The position numbers and the translations under genes were made by a program. From positions 23,368,732 to 23,432,731 of the forward strand of contig OX419757.1 in NCBI GenBank assembly GCA_948567375.1: a stretch of DNA of 64,000 bases. Direction: 5' to 3'. This DNA comes from Lunularia cruciata. Its lineage: Eukaryota > Streptophyta > Marchantiopsida > Lunulariales > Lunulariaceae. How positions within the stretch are numbered: the first letter of the stretch is position 1; each line of letters starts with the position of its first letter. Positions 32,101-44,290 of the stretch are shown here, piece after piece. The notes beneath the pieces were generated by a model. It was not told where the DNA came from. It searched no databases and saw only the letters and a list, made by a program, of their open reading frames with translations.

Positions 32101-32965
32101 ATTCCTCACCTCGGCAGTTTCTTCCAAAGCATCACACTTCTGATAGAAGGTGACACCACCTACCTCTCCTGCTTCTCTTCCCAAGACTAATCTCCAATCT
32201 GACTCAATCCATCAAGCCAAATTTCCTCTCTTCCCCTTGTACTTAGACCCATCCTTACAATTATTAGTAGTGATTTTTGCCATGAACCCTAGAAAGCTCA
32301 AATTCCAATTCCAGGCCAAAAATGTGATATGAAGTCTGGACAAGACTTTGATTTTTGCCACTACATCTAATCAACAAATTGCAAGACCCCTCACCACACT
32401 CTCCTTATTTTCCTTTGGGGCCATTGTGTGCTTCCTCACTCTTTGCTTATGAAAGATCAAACCCAAGATTCTAACCCACTCCTCTTGCATACTTGTAGTT
32501 TGCATTCCTTTGGATCAACTTTGAATAGGAACATGATACCTTCTAAACATTGCAATGCTTCCTCATCAAAATCTTAATCTTATAGTCCTTTGCTGATTGG
32601 TCATTCTTTAATTTTTTCTCCATTTACCTGCCAATTTTGTGGGTTGGTTTCCTATCACTTTCAAGATTATTTTGGTCTCGAGGTAATCACTTTCTTCCCA
32701 TGTACTTTCTTGATTAGCAAAACCCAAGGAAAAGTTGTCACAAGTTCTTTAGATTGGGTTGCGCATCCTCATGCAAAGTCCTCTATCTTTGGCTTCATAC
32801 TTCTGTCCGTTTGACCCAAGTCCTTTTAACTTTGACCCAAGGTTGACTTTGAGTTTACACCAAACCACACAATTCTTTGTGTTTCTTCCCTGTTTAGCCC
32901 TTCTTTGGCTTTACCAACTGACTTCTTCCTTAAAACTCAAAATTTTAAAAAATGTGGGTACCACA
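29193..32965 (-). mobile_element. CC unit copy 4, complete, TGTG...CACA ends
   Basis: It begins TGTGACAACCCAGCAAG at 29193, like copies 1-3, and ends AATGTGGGTACCACA at 32965, the same end as copy 2. Flanks are GTTGA on the left and AATGA on the right, matching at three of five bases, so the target duplication is decayed or absent. Length is 3773 bases against 3571 for copy 2. Both ends are shared with copy 2 and the neighbours differ, so these are real element ends. Confidence 0.75.
29965..32760 (-). pseudogene. CC unit copy 4: degraded coiled-coil ORF
   Basis: The same order of blocks as copy 2 is seen on the minus strand, now with frameshifts and many stops. Basic N-terminal pieces lie near 32.6-32.7 kb. 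WLDGLSQI and REAGEVGGVTFYQKCDALEETAEV through MMAMFKPKQTYVTMQ lie at 31972-32230. Acidic patches lie around 31450-31560. A clear coiled coil is at 30761-31081 (for example DELEVVKKWSEETLELRSKL), and a segment with RDRVDKKML lies at about 30300-30500. The frame ends near 29965 (LDRIRNRFEI). An in-frame TAG after MQ at 31972 matches one in copy 2. Not expressed as a full protein. Confidence 0.6.
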
Positions 32966-33630
32966 AATGATATGTTGCATTAACATATTTTCATAGTGAA
33001 CTATACAACACCCTTGAGTGACAAGTTTGTCTAACATACTCCTTGTAAGATTAACAAGGACCTTCTTAAACCAAAGTGATATGTGTAGCATTTATCATTG
33101 ATTTTAATGAATAAAATTAATCATGGAAATTCAGATTTAGACATTAGATTTGAAACTAAATGGATGCCATTTGGAAAGAAGTTTTACTAAGTACAAGTGC
33201 CTCATTGGAAAACTCCCTAATTGGTAATTCCTAATTAGGCAGCAATGAGCCTGCCTTGTATGAGGGAGAGTGTGGAGATGTGAGAGGAAAGATATAGATT
33301 TTTTGAGTGCTCTCTAGTATATAGCACTTGAGTGAATAGTAAATTCTGTTTGTTTTTCAATTTTCGTTCCATTGGTACCTAGATTGAAAACTATGGAGAA
33401 TTGAGTAGAAACTTATGGGGATTTTTAGGTCTTTTAGGGTTTAGAGTGATCATTACACATTGAGAGTGATGGGTTGGAAATTTTCATTTCTTATCTCTTG
33501 GTTTTCATGATTAAGTTCCATGGGAATTTATTTTGAAAATTTTGGAGATAGAAATTGAAAGTTATGAGAGTTTATAGCTTTAAGGGTTTTGAGAGATTGT
33601 ATTTTTTTATGTGCGTTGGTATGTTAGGGA
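32966..33630. other. AT-rich spacer before the LADD LINE
   Basis: No coding region recognised. Possible remnants of repeat sequence only. Confidence 0.4.
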
Positions 33631-36600
33631 TTGTGGTTTTGCAGGTCTGGGAAGATATGGAGAGGAGTATTATGTTACTATCATTATTCTTGTGCTAGCT
33701 ATGGCTACACCTTCCCATGTGGTGCCTCCCTAGAGCGGCTCAGGATACACCATGCCCGGTGTGTCGTTGAGCTTTATCTCACAAGGGGTATGTGGGAAGG
33801 ATGCACAAGGACTATGATTGGACCACTTGGGATGCCCACGTGAGGCAAGCAACCACATCAACAATAGTGACACTCAAGATTATGCATGCTTCTTCTATCC
33901 TTTTGTTGATTGTTCTAAGGATACAGATCAAGTCATGAGAGTGGTTAGCTTCTCAAGTTGGTTGCATTTTAGGGTTATTTGAGACTAGTTTTCCATATCC
34001 CTAACTATTCAATAGGCTACCCTGCACACTCCATGATGAGGCTAGATAGGCTTTTTGCCTACCACTTGATTGTTTGCCATGTGATTCCTTGGACAAGTTA
34101 GCATGGTTCTTATTCCTCTTACTCCCTCAATGGAGTCTTTGTTATGCTAATGGAGGACATGCAAGACATAACAAGGTGGCTGGTAGATTTCATCAATTCT
34201 AAGTGGAATATTGGATGGCCCTTTGAGAGGAGTCTATTTAGGCTACATATTCTAGGAGACAAGTTTTGCCCTAATACCACAGAGTCCACTCAATTACGAT
34301 AGTGCATGACATTGGGTCAGGCAAGAGAGTTTAGTAGAGCAGCACAAGCGCTATACTCTTTGTCTATAGCTAGTCCTACTAATGAGACTATATCTTCCCT
34401 ATGGTCACTACATCTTATAGCAATAGAAGGACTGCCATTAGAGGTCTTAGATTATCAACTTGAGCAGCCTTTATGTCTTGATATTCACTTGTTGCCAGCA
34501 TTACGCATTGCGCCTTGCCTTTCCTTAAGAGGCTTGTTAGGGATTGTATATGAGCACCTTAGAGATTACTTTCAAGTAGATGATCCTTCTAGTGGTTTTA
34601 CCAAGTTGTTTTAGGTGGCTACAATAATAGTGAGAGGAGACATTCCTAGTTTGTTTGTTGGGTGTTAGGTGCTAGTCAACTTTTTGCAAGGGAGAAGAAC
34701 ACAGAGCGCATTAGACCAATTGTTGTTAGAGAGATCTTTTTTTGTTTAGTCAGTCATACCATTGTCCTTTAGCATCATTCTTACTTTCAATAGCACCTTA
34801 GTCCACATCAGTTTGGAGTAGCTACACTTGGAGGATGTGAGGCTATATCTCTAGGCATTAAGGCATTCCTAGATATCCATCCAAAGTAGATCATCCTACA
34901 AGTGGATGTTGAGAACACTTTTAATAGCATCTCATGGGCATCCATCTTTAGAGAGCTTTGGGAGGTTGGTGGATCCTTGGCGGGTCTTATTCCTTTTGTG
35001 CTGTCTTTTTATGGCTTTCCTGCTTCTCTTTACTACCAGCATGGTTGTTCATAAGAGGGAATCATCATCTTGCAATCAGTTGTTGGTACACGTCAAGGAA
35101 ATCCTTTAAGGGGACCTTTATTTGCTATGGCTCACTTTAGAGCTCTCTTATCTACTACTTTGGCCATGCCAGGTTGTGTATTTATCTCCTTGGCAGATGA
35201 TACACACATCATGGGCCCTATGGATCAGATTAGGCATGCCTTTGACCACTTGATTACCAAGTAACATCTAGTAGGCTTGAGAGTCAAGGTGTCAAAGTGT
35301 AGAGTATGGTCCTCTTTAGGTACCCCTCCTCACCTTGAGCTTCCAAAGGGTTGTATCACTTCTATAGATAGACTATGTGTTCTTGGAGTGCTAGTAGGAC
35401 CCAAATTTTATCACATGCGTCTTAGATGATGCACTTGTAGAGGATGTTCTCCATGTGGATGATCTTTTGTTACTAGGAGATCTGCATGTGGCATTTGGTA
35501 TACTCTCCTCTAGTATTGACCGTTGATTGACTTACCTCATCTGCATAGTTCTTCCTTCCTCATCCTTCCTATCACATCTAAGAGCCTTTGATAGGAGGAT
35601 TATGGAAGTCTTTGGTGATATTATTGGACCAAGGACATTTGAGTGTGTGATAGGGGATTTGGCATGTAGATAGACGGCTTTGCCAATCTCATATAGAGGG
35701 GTTGGATTGCTATCTATGGAGGAGATGGCACCTACAGTGTTTTTGGGTAGTTGAGCTATCTCAATACCCCTACTTTCTTCTCATTTTGTGGTTGTTGACA
35801 GGCTAGTTTTTGGAGACTTATGTGATAGAGGTGGAGGAGGGATCCTTTTCTCTCCAAATGTTATAGCGGTAGATGAGATATAGTCTATCCTCATGGGCAT
35901 ATGAGGACTTTCTATCTTTTGCTTCACTATTGTCAGATTGAACTAGAGGTTTACAGTCTTCCTTGATGGAGCAACAATGTGAGCATATGCTACATTCTCT
36001 CTTAGTTAACTTGTCGATACCTCAAGCTACTAGAGCATGTCTTTGCTCTTGCAAGGATGCAAGATCTTGGATCCTAGCTCGAGCGTGCATTAGGGCATTC
36101 TGACTTACATCATCTACTTTCTCTATAGCAATGAGGTTTTGCTTAGGTTTGGTCCACCCATCTGCATCTTCATTACTCACTTGTGAGCGTGGTTCTACAT
36201 TAGATGCAGTAATGGTCCATATGACATAGTGTCCTTTTAGAAGATAGAGGATAGCTACCCATGATGCTATTAGGGACATAGTGTTGTTATGGCATGAGAG
36301 AGTGGATACTTGGCTTGGATGGAGCGTTAGTATACTTTGCAGACAACACGTGTCAGGGCAAATTTATACTTGGTCCAAGATGATCAAGTGACAATAGCGG
36401 ATGTCGTGGTTATGGACCTTACGCAAGATATAGTTTTGGAGGGAGTGATTACCCATCCCCTTAGATGGGCGGTGAGTGCAGTAGCAGGACACAAGGTCTC
36501 CAAGTAGAGGGACATGCAACGAGGTCACCTCTTTGTTCCTCTAGCCTTGGAGCCATATGGGGCGATGGACGTGTTGTTTGACATATTTGTCAATGAGTGC

Positions 36601-36960
36601 ATGAGAGCTTATCATGTTAGGCGTCGTGTGTACCACTCTCACTCTTATACTTTGAAATATATTTTAGATAGCATATGTCCATTGCTCTATAGAGTGCAGT
36701 GGCTAGTGCAATCCATAGGAGAATAATCACACTAGGTGCGGCTTCTTCCTATGTGCGGCTTCCTCCTATGCTCCAATTGTTTGTAGACCATGCTACTTGC
36801 ATAGCTGATATATCTTAGGTGTTTGAGTGCAGATTTCTCGTTTAGACTCTATTGGGACTTAATTCCATTTTACCTCAAGCGTACTTCCAAGGGAGGCTTG
36901 ATGGGGTCTTCCCATCCTTTGTGTTATCTTCGCGGTCGCCCTTTTCGCCTCAGTACAAGT
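33631..36960 (+). pseudogene. LINE-like element with LADD reverse transcriptase
   Basis: Three frames together show a non-LTR reverse transcriptase. The pre-RT part (34306-34614) has GQAREFSRAAQALYSL and VYEHLRDYFQVDDPSSGF. Then RPIVVREIFF (about 34715), HQFGVATLGGCEAISLG (about 34806), VDVENTFNSISW (about 34905), GLIPFVLSFYG (about 34983), SVVGTRQGNPLRGPLFAMAH (about 35073), and the catalytic block SLADDTHIMGP (about 35190), with Leu where most enzymes have Tyr or Phe. The C-terminal region at 36.5 kb has FVPLALEPYGAMD. The 3' end is near 36955 at TTCGCGGTCGCCC. Broken by many stops and frameshifts. Related 3' fragments lie at 24.84 kb and 62.94 kb. Confidence 0.8.
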
Positions 36961-38779
36961 AGTTTGGATTCACAAGCACAATATACTTCGTATGAGAACC
37001 ATACACCACAAAACCAATCCCGTAGTGGATTTGCGGATATTATTTAATTATCCATAATGCAGAGCTGCGGAAGGACAGTGCTTACCTTGACGGCATTTGG
37101 GGAGAAGAACCAGCTACGCCCACTATTGAACGAACTTGCAGACCACGTCACCGGCCTTAAGGTTGCAGAAGCACACTGCTGTAATAGTACGAAAAGCGAA
37201 TTCTAATCATTTCATGTACGATCCTTCAAATTCCCCCATACAGTAGACACCTGACTACTCTACAGCCAAGCAGAGCATGCAATCCGCCAAGTCAACAGGC
37301 AACTCCCGCCAGGTTCTGCAGCCGGACCACGTTCAAACTCCCGTTCGACAGGCACGCGCTGACCGTGTTTGAAACTACTGTGTAGATTCCGGTTGCTGAA
37401 ACTACCTCCACAGTGCTGCAAAGTTCCAGTTTGCAGCACTGTACAGGTTCGGGTCTGAGTTGCCAGCAAGATGCATTAGTCGACCGAATTTGAGTTACAA
37501 AAACGAACAGTAAAGTAGATATTTATGATATTTTCAGATTATGCTTTGAGGACGCGCACAGGATAGCAAAGAGGACGAGGAGGAGAAAAGCCCTTAAAGT
37601 ACATGAGATAGAAAGCAGGGCTATTTCATTTGACGAGAAAACCTGGCCGGAGTTTCAATAACGACGTCGGTTTGCAATATATATCAAGTTATGAGCTTAT
37701 GTTATTTATGAGGTTGACGATGATAACAAGTTATTTGGCTTGCAATGAGATTGCAAGAACTATGCAACAATAGGGTTTCAACACGGCATTATACAGGATT
37801 CGGTTCAATCTGGCAAATTGTCTTTTGGATGATAATGTAAAATTGTACGAGTGTGTTATAAAGTGACCATGACTAAAAATTTACATTGAAATTTTTTTTT
37901 ATTTTTAATTGTCAAACCTATTTCTCTATATGGTCAAGTTCTTGTGTTAATTACTCTCCGTGTTTGTTGGAGGATGACCGTAAGCAGTTCGATGAACTTG
38001 TTCATTTCAAAGGTTTGTGGTCTCTAGGAATATAATAGGGGTTGAAGAATGCAGATCTTTTAAAAGTGTGACGGGAATGAAATCATACTCGCAAAAAATC
38101 GTGGGATATCTTACAGAATCCAGAGGGATTGGAATTGAAGGAGGTCATAAAACTATTATGATTGATTCAGAAAGGAGAGTGACAATTTATGAAAGTGCAA
38201 CAAAATTGTCACCTTCCTAGGCACCTTATAATATTTTTTGCAGAACCATCTTCCAAATGATTTACAGAATTGCTCCAAAATTTCACAGATACCCAAATGA
38301 AAACCTTATTGGATATTTTGTCAACAATGATCTTACTTGCGTTCTCATTTTTTTTTAAATCTGGAATTGAGATAAGGAATGATAATAAGGATAAGACACG
38401 TCGGGATAAGATAATGCCATGTAGAAGACGAGTGGTAAAATCTCCGCCACTTATGAACAAACTAATCGTTGTCTATATGTATAGCAGAGACACATAAAAC
38501 CAAGTTACATTCATCGAGGTATTGAAGAAGTAAAAAGACTCAAAGGAGTCCAAGTAGTATACACCAAAAAAATAGTCATACAGGCACAAAGAAGTGCAAA
38601 AACGAAAATCAGCACAAGACTCAATGAAAATGTGCTAAATTTTTTTGCAAACCAACTGCCCAAAGCAAAACAAGAGGACCAAAGACAAAGTGATATACTA
38701 CTAAATTGAATGAATATAAGTACTCCAATGGCATATCTAGTAAACGGGGAGGAAGGATACTAGATGTGATTGGAGCTCT
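36961..38779. other. Mostly unique sequence, no supported gene
   Basis: 36961-37700 has a less AT-rich composition than its surroundings but no ORF with motifs. 37700-38780 is AT-rich. A 75-codon plus-strand frame at 38270-38497 has no recognisable domain. Confidence 0.45.
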
Positions 38780-39235
38780 TATTGCTCTTGTGTATGAAGA
38801 CCTAATGTTTGATATTGTTACAAAGTGACAAAAATTCTTTGTCTTAAATATAAGGTGACCATAGCTAGAGAGATAGCCATAGCTCCTCTACAAGGAACCT
38901 CTTGTTGCATGTTAAAGGAGAGCATCAATTGGTGATAAAGATGCTCAAAAATCTCTACAACCAAAGGTATTAGAGGATAATTATAGTGCATAGTGGTCCT
39001 CCTTCCCTTTAGTGGTGATGGTTGTTCTTGCTTGGATGCCGGCTCATGCAATTGACTTTGTTGTAAAGAGTTTGCAACCACCACATCAAACAAAGTACAA
39101 CATCTATTTGTGAACATAATTGTATCTCCTCTTACATGCCAAGGAAGTAGACCATGTAGATCCAACCACGACTCAATTTCTACATAGAATAGTGTAGATC
39201 ATAAGATCTATGTCACTATATCACCAAAAGAGTAC
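38780..39235 (-). pseudogene. LINE C-terminal fragment
   Basis: A 115-codon minus-strand frame (39165-38818) contains PLVVEIFEHLYHQ and ends LYLRQRIFVTL, resembling the post-RT tail of LADD-type LINEs (PLALEPYGAMD in the 36.5-kb copy). A diverged counterpart with FVPLAIEICGSIHHHFD lies on the minus strand at about 51100-51680. Upstream RT motifs are absent. Confidence 0.5.
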
Positions 39236-39239
39236 TTCT

Positions 39240-39885
39240 ACTAATAGAGCAGAAACCAAAATAGACATGAGAACCTTAGAACCAATAGCTAGATATATTA
39301 TTTAAAGGTGAGAATTGGTTTGGTAACATCTGGAAGGATGTTACACATGATGGACTAAATAGATCAAAAAGAGGTATCACCAAAAGTGGACTTCTACTAA
39401 TGGAGTAGGAACCAAAGTATGCTTGAAATCTTTGAAGGCAATCTCGAAGACTTAAAGGGATGAATTAGGCCTAAAAAATGTGCAGATTCCCCCTCCCCAA
39501 TGGAGGAAAGGCTGGCCTTCCCTTCCTCTTGGATTTTCTCATCAAGAGATTTCCAATGGTACCTTACTCACATGATTTTGAGACTCCTACAAGAAGATTC
39601 CCTAAAAGATTCCCTCTGGTCAAAGCTTGTTTGACCAACCAGATAGGACCTAGACTGACATGTCACCCATCCAAGTAAGTAATCCAAGGGTGGAGCTTGC
39701 TGACAGGTCACCTATCTGTGTGCCTAATCCTATGGTGGAGCCTCCTTGGAGGAGATCCTCTTTGTCTATATAATAAAGAGAAGGTGCTCTTTGGTGCACC
39801 AAATGTTGAGTGTGTAATTTGTGTTTCTCTCTCTTCTCTTGGCCTTGGAGTATTACACATACTCATTGATAAGTTTTTAGTGTAA
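39240..39885 (+). repeat. Dispersed repeat family C, copy 1 (TATA-containing)
   Basis: It shares blocks with 47040-47560 and with 50855-51020: CACCAAAAG, AATTAGGCCTMAAAAA, TTGTTTGACCAACCA and CTATATAATAAAGA followed by GGTGCTC. The TATA word and the following T/C-rich sequence suggest an LTR or other promoter-bearing repeat. No matching partner LTR or coding region was found, so the class is open. Confidence 0.5.
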
Positions 39886-40358
39886 TAATAACCTCTTACA
39901 ATATGAAACTATATCCTCCCATAGTTATCAAAAGAGCTACTAATAGCTTACATAACTTATTTAATAGTTGGTAAAGCAAATAGCCTTAAAAGCACAGAGA
40001 AAGTATGGTGTTTGATACCATTAAATATATGTCAATGAGGAAGGAGTACATTTTTGGGTGATTTAGTACGTGCCAAATAGAGGGTTATAGAGCATAACAT
40101 CTTGTCAAAATGAAATAAGCCACTTGTATGTTACCCAATCAATAGAGTAAATGAGCATGTGCAATAGTTTGAATCAAGGTTTTTGAGATAAATGGGCTAC
40201 AACAATAATCTTCTTTTAGAGTGGAACTCAAAACACTCAAACCTTCTCTTGGAAATTGGACCCTTGGTAGGAAGTCCAACGAAGTGAGGACCACTTGTAG
40301 ACTCTAGAACTTGCATTTACAAGTTTGGACTTTTAATACCCAAGAAGTTAAAGTTAAC

Positions 40359-41003
40359 AAGAAATGTTATTAAAAGCATTTGAGATATCAACGTGGAAAA
40401 CCATACATTGGGATGAATGTACAAGGAAACCCAAATTTCAACAACAACCATGTTGCAAATACTAATAGTAGCCATAAAAAACTAGAAAAGAAATGGTATT
40501 AAAGCTATTTGAGGCATCAACTTGGAGAACCACCTAATTGGGATGGATGTACAAGGAAGCTAGAAATGCCAACATTAACCATCTTGCAACAAACTAGAGT
40601 AGTTACAAAATTTGGACAAGAAATATTATCAAAGGCATTTGAATCATTAATTGGACAACCATTCCATTGGGATGGATGTCCAAGGAAGCTAGAATGCAAA
40701 CAACAACCATCTTACACCCACCTAAAGTAGCTACAACAAGTTGGACAAGAAATGGTATTAAAGATATTTGACCATCAACTTGGATAACCACCAATTAGGA
40801 TGGATGTCCCAAGAAGCTAGAAAGCCAACAACAAATGTCTTGCAACTACATAGAGTAGCTACAACAAGATAGCCAAGAAGTGGTATTAGAAGCATTTGAG
40901 ACATCAACTTGAACAACCACCCAATTGAGATGGATATATAATGAAGCTAGAATGCTAAAATCAACCGTCTTTTACTAACACCAAGAGTAGCTACAATAAA
41001 ATA
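40359..41003 (+). repeat. Five-monomer satellite, about 129 bp per unit
   Basis: Monomers start with AAGAAATGGTATTAAA-like sequence at 40359, 40488, 40618, 40747 and 40875. Each contains CATCAACTTGG, GGATGGATGTA/C, AAGGAAGCTAGAA and AGAGTAGCTACAA-like words. Monomers differ by many substitutions, so the array is old. One related monomer lies at about 59810-59940. Confidence 0.9.
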
Positions 41004-41503
41004 ATATGGAGAAAAAAAAGGATAAAAAAAGTATCAAAGTTGTAAAAACTAGCACAAGAGACTAAATGTAGGAAAGCATCCTCAATAACAATAGTGTAAA
41101 CACCAAATATCTCTTTTGAAAGAGCAAGGAGACAAGATACACCAAACAAAAAGTAGCTCCAAGGGGCAATAGATCCAAGGCAATGTGATGATAAAAAGTA
41201 AAGAGAAGAAAGAAACAACAATATGAAATGTTTGGGAAGAGACAATCACATAAATGCTCAAAAGCCAATCCTGATGGCCCATTTATCAAGAAACATGAGG
41301 AATGAAATAAAGCATGAGCAAAGAAGGACTCCGTAATTTGTAGCTCCTCATTCAAGTGACACCCATTGAAAAGGTTGGCAGTCATGATTGAACAAAGAAT
41401 CTATGAGGCAAATAAAGTATCAATGGAGAAGTGTGTTGGTCTAGAGGATGATAGTGCATGGGCTTCATGCTGTACTCATTTACTTAAACTAACATCAAGG
41501 AAT
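41004..41503 (+). repeat. Repeat family B, left part, interrupted by copia
   Basis: It matches about 59940-60400 block by block (for example AGCTCCAAGGGGCA, CCAAGGCAATG, CCAATCCTGATGGC against CCAACCCTAATGGC). Similarity continues on the far side of the copia element at 46690-46990. The last five bases, GGAAT, may be the target duplication of the copia insertion. Confidence 0.7.
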
Positions 41504-41706
41504 TGTTGATACTACTCCAAGCTCATAATGACTTAGTTCTCATTGTATAGTTGTATTAGGGTTTAGGATACACATGTGTACTATATATACATGAGAGAAG
41601 TACACTCTCTCTGTTTATTCTTGCTTATCTTCCTTGTGTGCTCTCTCTCTCATGATTTGTTATGAATGGCCTTGGAGGGTTTTTCTAATCCTTGTATTCT
41701 TTGACA
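41504..41706 (+). repeat. Copia 5' LTR (203 bp)
   Basis: It starts TGTTGATACTACTCC and ends TCTTTGACA. It contains TATA-like CTATATATACATGAGAG (about 41581) and a CT-rich stretch, as expected for a promoter and R region. Confidence 0.92.
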
Positions 41707-41718
41707 TGGTATCAGAGC
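41707..41718 (+). promoter_or_regulatory. Primer-binding site for initiator-Met tRNA
   Basis: TGGTATCAGAGC directly follows the 5' LTR and equals the site used by most plant copia elements. Confidence 0.95.
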
Positions 41719-42287
41719 TGGTGAGAGGCTAGTAAGAGTGTGTGAACTTGGAGAAAAATAGGTGAGAATGGTTGGAAATTTTAGGGATTCTATTGATGCA
41801 ATAAGAGTCACCAATTGCAATTTTGGAGGTCAAGATTCAGTTTTTGTTAAAATTTGATGCACCCAAGTCAAAGACCTATCTTGTGAAAAAGCATTAAATT
41901 TGGTAGACACCAAATTTTTGTGACACTCATAGGTCAGTCTGCCATTGGTAATGCCTTTTGAGAACTTTTATGGTTGATTCTGAGGGCCAAATGATAATTT
42001 TTGGGGCTATAGGCCACCTTAATTCAAACCAAGCAAGTCTTTGGTCATGCTATCACTATGAAATTTTTGGGTCAATTAGAGCTATCATGCTTTTTTTTGC
42101 TATAATATTGGCCAAGGTCACTTTTGAGAAAGAGTGTTTTCTAGACTCTATGGGTTGAGCTATGTGTTTTCTATTGTTATGTATGGAGTTACTTGTTTGG
42201 TCTGTATTGTCAACCCACCTATTTTATGATGCATTTCTTGATCTTTCTTGTGAGTACAAAAGTGCTACAATTTTTTGATTGTAGCAA

Positions 42288-43200
42288 TGGTAGAGTCCAT
42301 GGGTATGATCATTAGAGAGAAGCTTGACAAGCTAAATTGGACCATTTGGAAATTTTGCATGCAATGTTCTTATGGGGTCAAGGGCTATAAAGTCTTGTGA
42401 TACAAGAGGAGATAAAATTGGTTGTGACAATTTGTGATGCAACAACAGAAGCAACACATGCAGCATGGGCATATAGTTGGTTTCAAGCACTCCATTACAT
42501 TGCATTGTGTGTTTCATCATCAATGTTAGGTCACACTCAAGACTTCACTTACCAAAGATAGCTATAGCCAAAAAAATTTTAGTCCAGAAGAGAGGCTAGG
42601 AAATTGCAATTGCTATGATAGTTCAATATGACTTAGAAAGGATCAATGTACATTAATAATTATGTTAACCACATGAAGAGCATGGTGGATTAAAGTTCCT
42701 CTAGAAAGGTTGTAATTGATCTGACTGTGCCAATAACAAGTATACCATAGGACCTTACTCCAAATTACAAATAGTTTGTGCCATCAATTTCTACCTAAGA
42801 GCCACTTGCCAAGTGGGATGAGTTGGTTTCAATGCTACTTGGTGAGGAGGTGCAACTATTGTAGAGTGCTACCTCTTCCTCATCCAATGTCCTAAAAGGC
42901 TTGTATTTTGCAAGCATTGGAGGTTTTTGAGGTAGGGATTGAGGCAAGAACGCTACAAGAATGCTACAAGAAATGGTGTTCACAATGTTGGCAATTGAGT
43001 TAGTGGTGGACACAAACCACCACAACAATAGATGCAAAATATTGGGGGGGGGGGGGGGGGGAATAGATGACATGCTCTTGGTACTTGTAACTACTAGCAC
43101 CAGCAAGAGCACATTGCAAGATTTTGCTTCAAGAAGCAGAATGACCAGCATAAGCAATAAGGTTATGCTTGCACATAAGACCAAGAGCAATTGTTAGTTG
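42288..43200 (+). pseudogene. Copia gag remnant
   Basis: From ATG near 42289: MVESMGMIIREKLDKLNWTI fits the start of copia Gag (a KLDGxNYxxW-type motif). Later parts are frameshifted. A zinc knuckle is visible near 43086-43130, where a CX2CX4HX4C pattern has its second Cys replaced by TAG. An 18-base G run (43044-43061) lies just before it. Confidence 0.65.
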
Positions 43201-43229
43201 TCACTCATCAGAGCTATGTAATGTCCTAG

Positions 43230-44290
43230 CCTAAAAATGATTGAGTGATTGATTTGGGTGCCACTACTCACATGACACCACATCAAGAGTGGTTCACTAC
43301 CTTTCAACATGTGGAGACGCCACAATACATGGTGATTGGAGATGATACCAAGCACCAAATTTTAGCATACAAGTCATATTTTGCTCTCTATTGGACATTC
43401 CTCATTCCAAGGATTGCAAAATGTTCTTCCTGCGCCTATAATATCTAGAAACTGGTTATCTATTGGTAGAGCAAGGTATGCAAGTGTGTTTCAACAAAGA
43501 TGGATGCTTTATTGAAGATTTTGATGGTAACCTTATAGCACAAGGTAGTAGGAATGGTACATTGTTTAAGCTTGATGCTTATGTACCTCCCTTGCACTCT
43601 GTCATGTATGGACAGAGTGGTCCAATTGTGCTTGACATTGCTATTTGGTACAAGCAAGTTGGGCAAATGAACCTCCAAGATTGAAGAGTCTTCCTTCCTT
43701 TAGTTTGGTCATTGGTTTGCCAAACTTGTGTTAGTTGGTATTTCTACTATATGTGAAGCATGTCAATTTGGCAAGTAGACTAGACAACCTTTTAAAAGCC
43801 AAGGTAGACATGCTAGAAAACTCCTTGAATTGGTTCAAACTGATGTATGGACTGCTTCTAAACCAAGCTTAGGTAGTTGTCATTAATTTTTGTCTTTTAT
43901 TGATGATTACTTTAGCTACATTTGGGTCTACTTTCTAAAAAGCAAGATTTCTACAGAAGTACTTTCAACATTTCAGACATTCCAAAGACTAGTAGAAAAG
44001 CAATATGGTTTCAATGTCCTTGAATTGAGGTCTGATGGAGGAGTAGAGTTCCTTTCTCTTGACAAACACTTGAGATCTCAAGGTATATTGAGAAAGAAGA
44101 TGTGCGCCTATAGTCCACAATAGAATGGAGTTGCAAAGTGAAAGAATCATCAATAGTTGAAGCAACATGTGCCATGCTTAAGAAGCACAAGAAGCACATG
44201 GCCAAGGTTTATTGGGTTGAAGCTATTTCATGTCTAGTGTATTTGATGAATTGTAAACCAACAATTTTAGTTCACTCACATACACCTTTT
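43230..44290 (+). pseudogene. Copia protease and integrase remnant
   Basis: VIDLGATTHMT (about 43236) is the copia protease motif (D-S-G-A) with Leu for Ser. Downstream, GNLIAQGSRNGTLFKLD is the pre-integrase region. CEACQFGK, then FLSFIDDYFSYIWVYFLKSK, LRSDGGVEF and LRSQGILRKKMCAYSPQ-NG (TAG at the dash) form the integrase zinc finger and catalytic core. CIFLGYALDPKGYRCY follows near 44394. Confidence 0.8.

Noticed and set aside
36022-36279. Minus-strand 85-codon frame also present at 25504-25704 on the plus strand
   Set aside because: Antisense to the LADD LINE coding strand. It is shared only because the two copies are similar; no motif was found.
42990-43200. CRISPR-like or other short regularly spaced repeats
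   Set aside because: None found here or elsewhere in the window; the tandem repeats present are minisatellite or satellite arrays without unique spacers.
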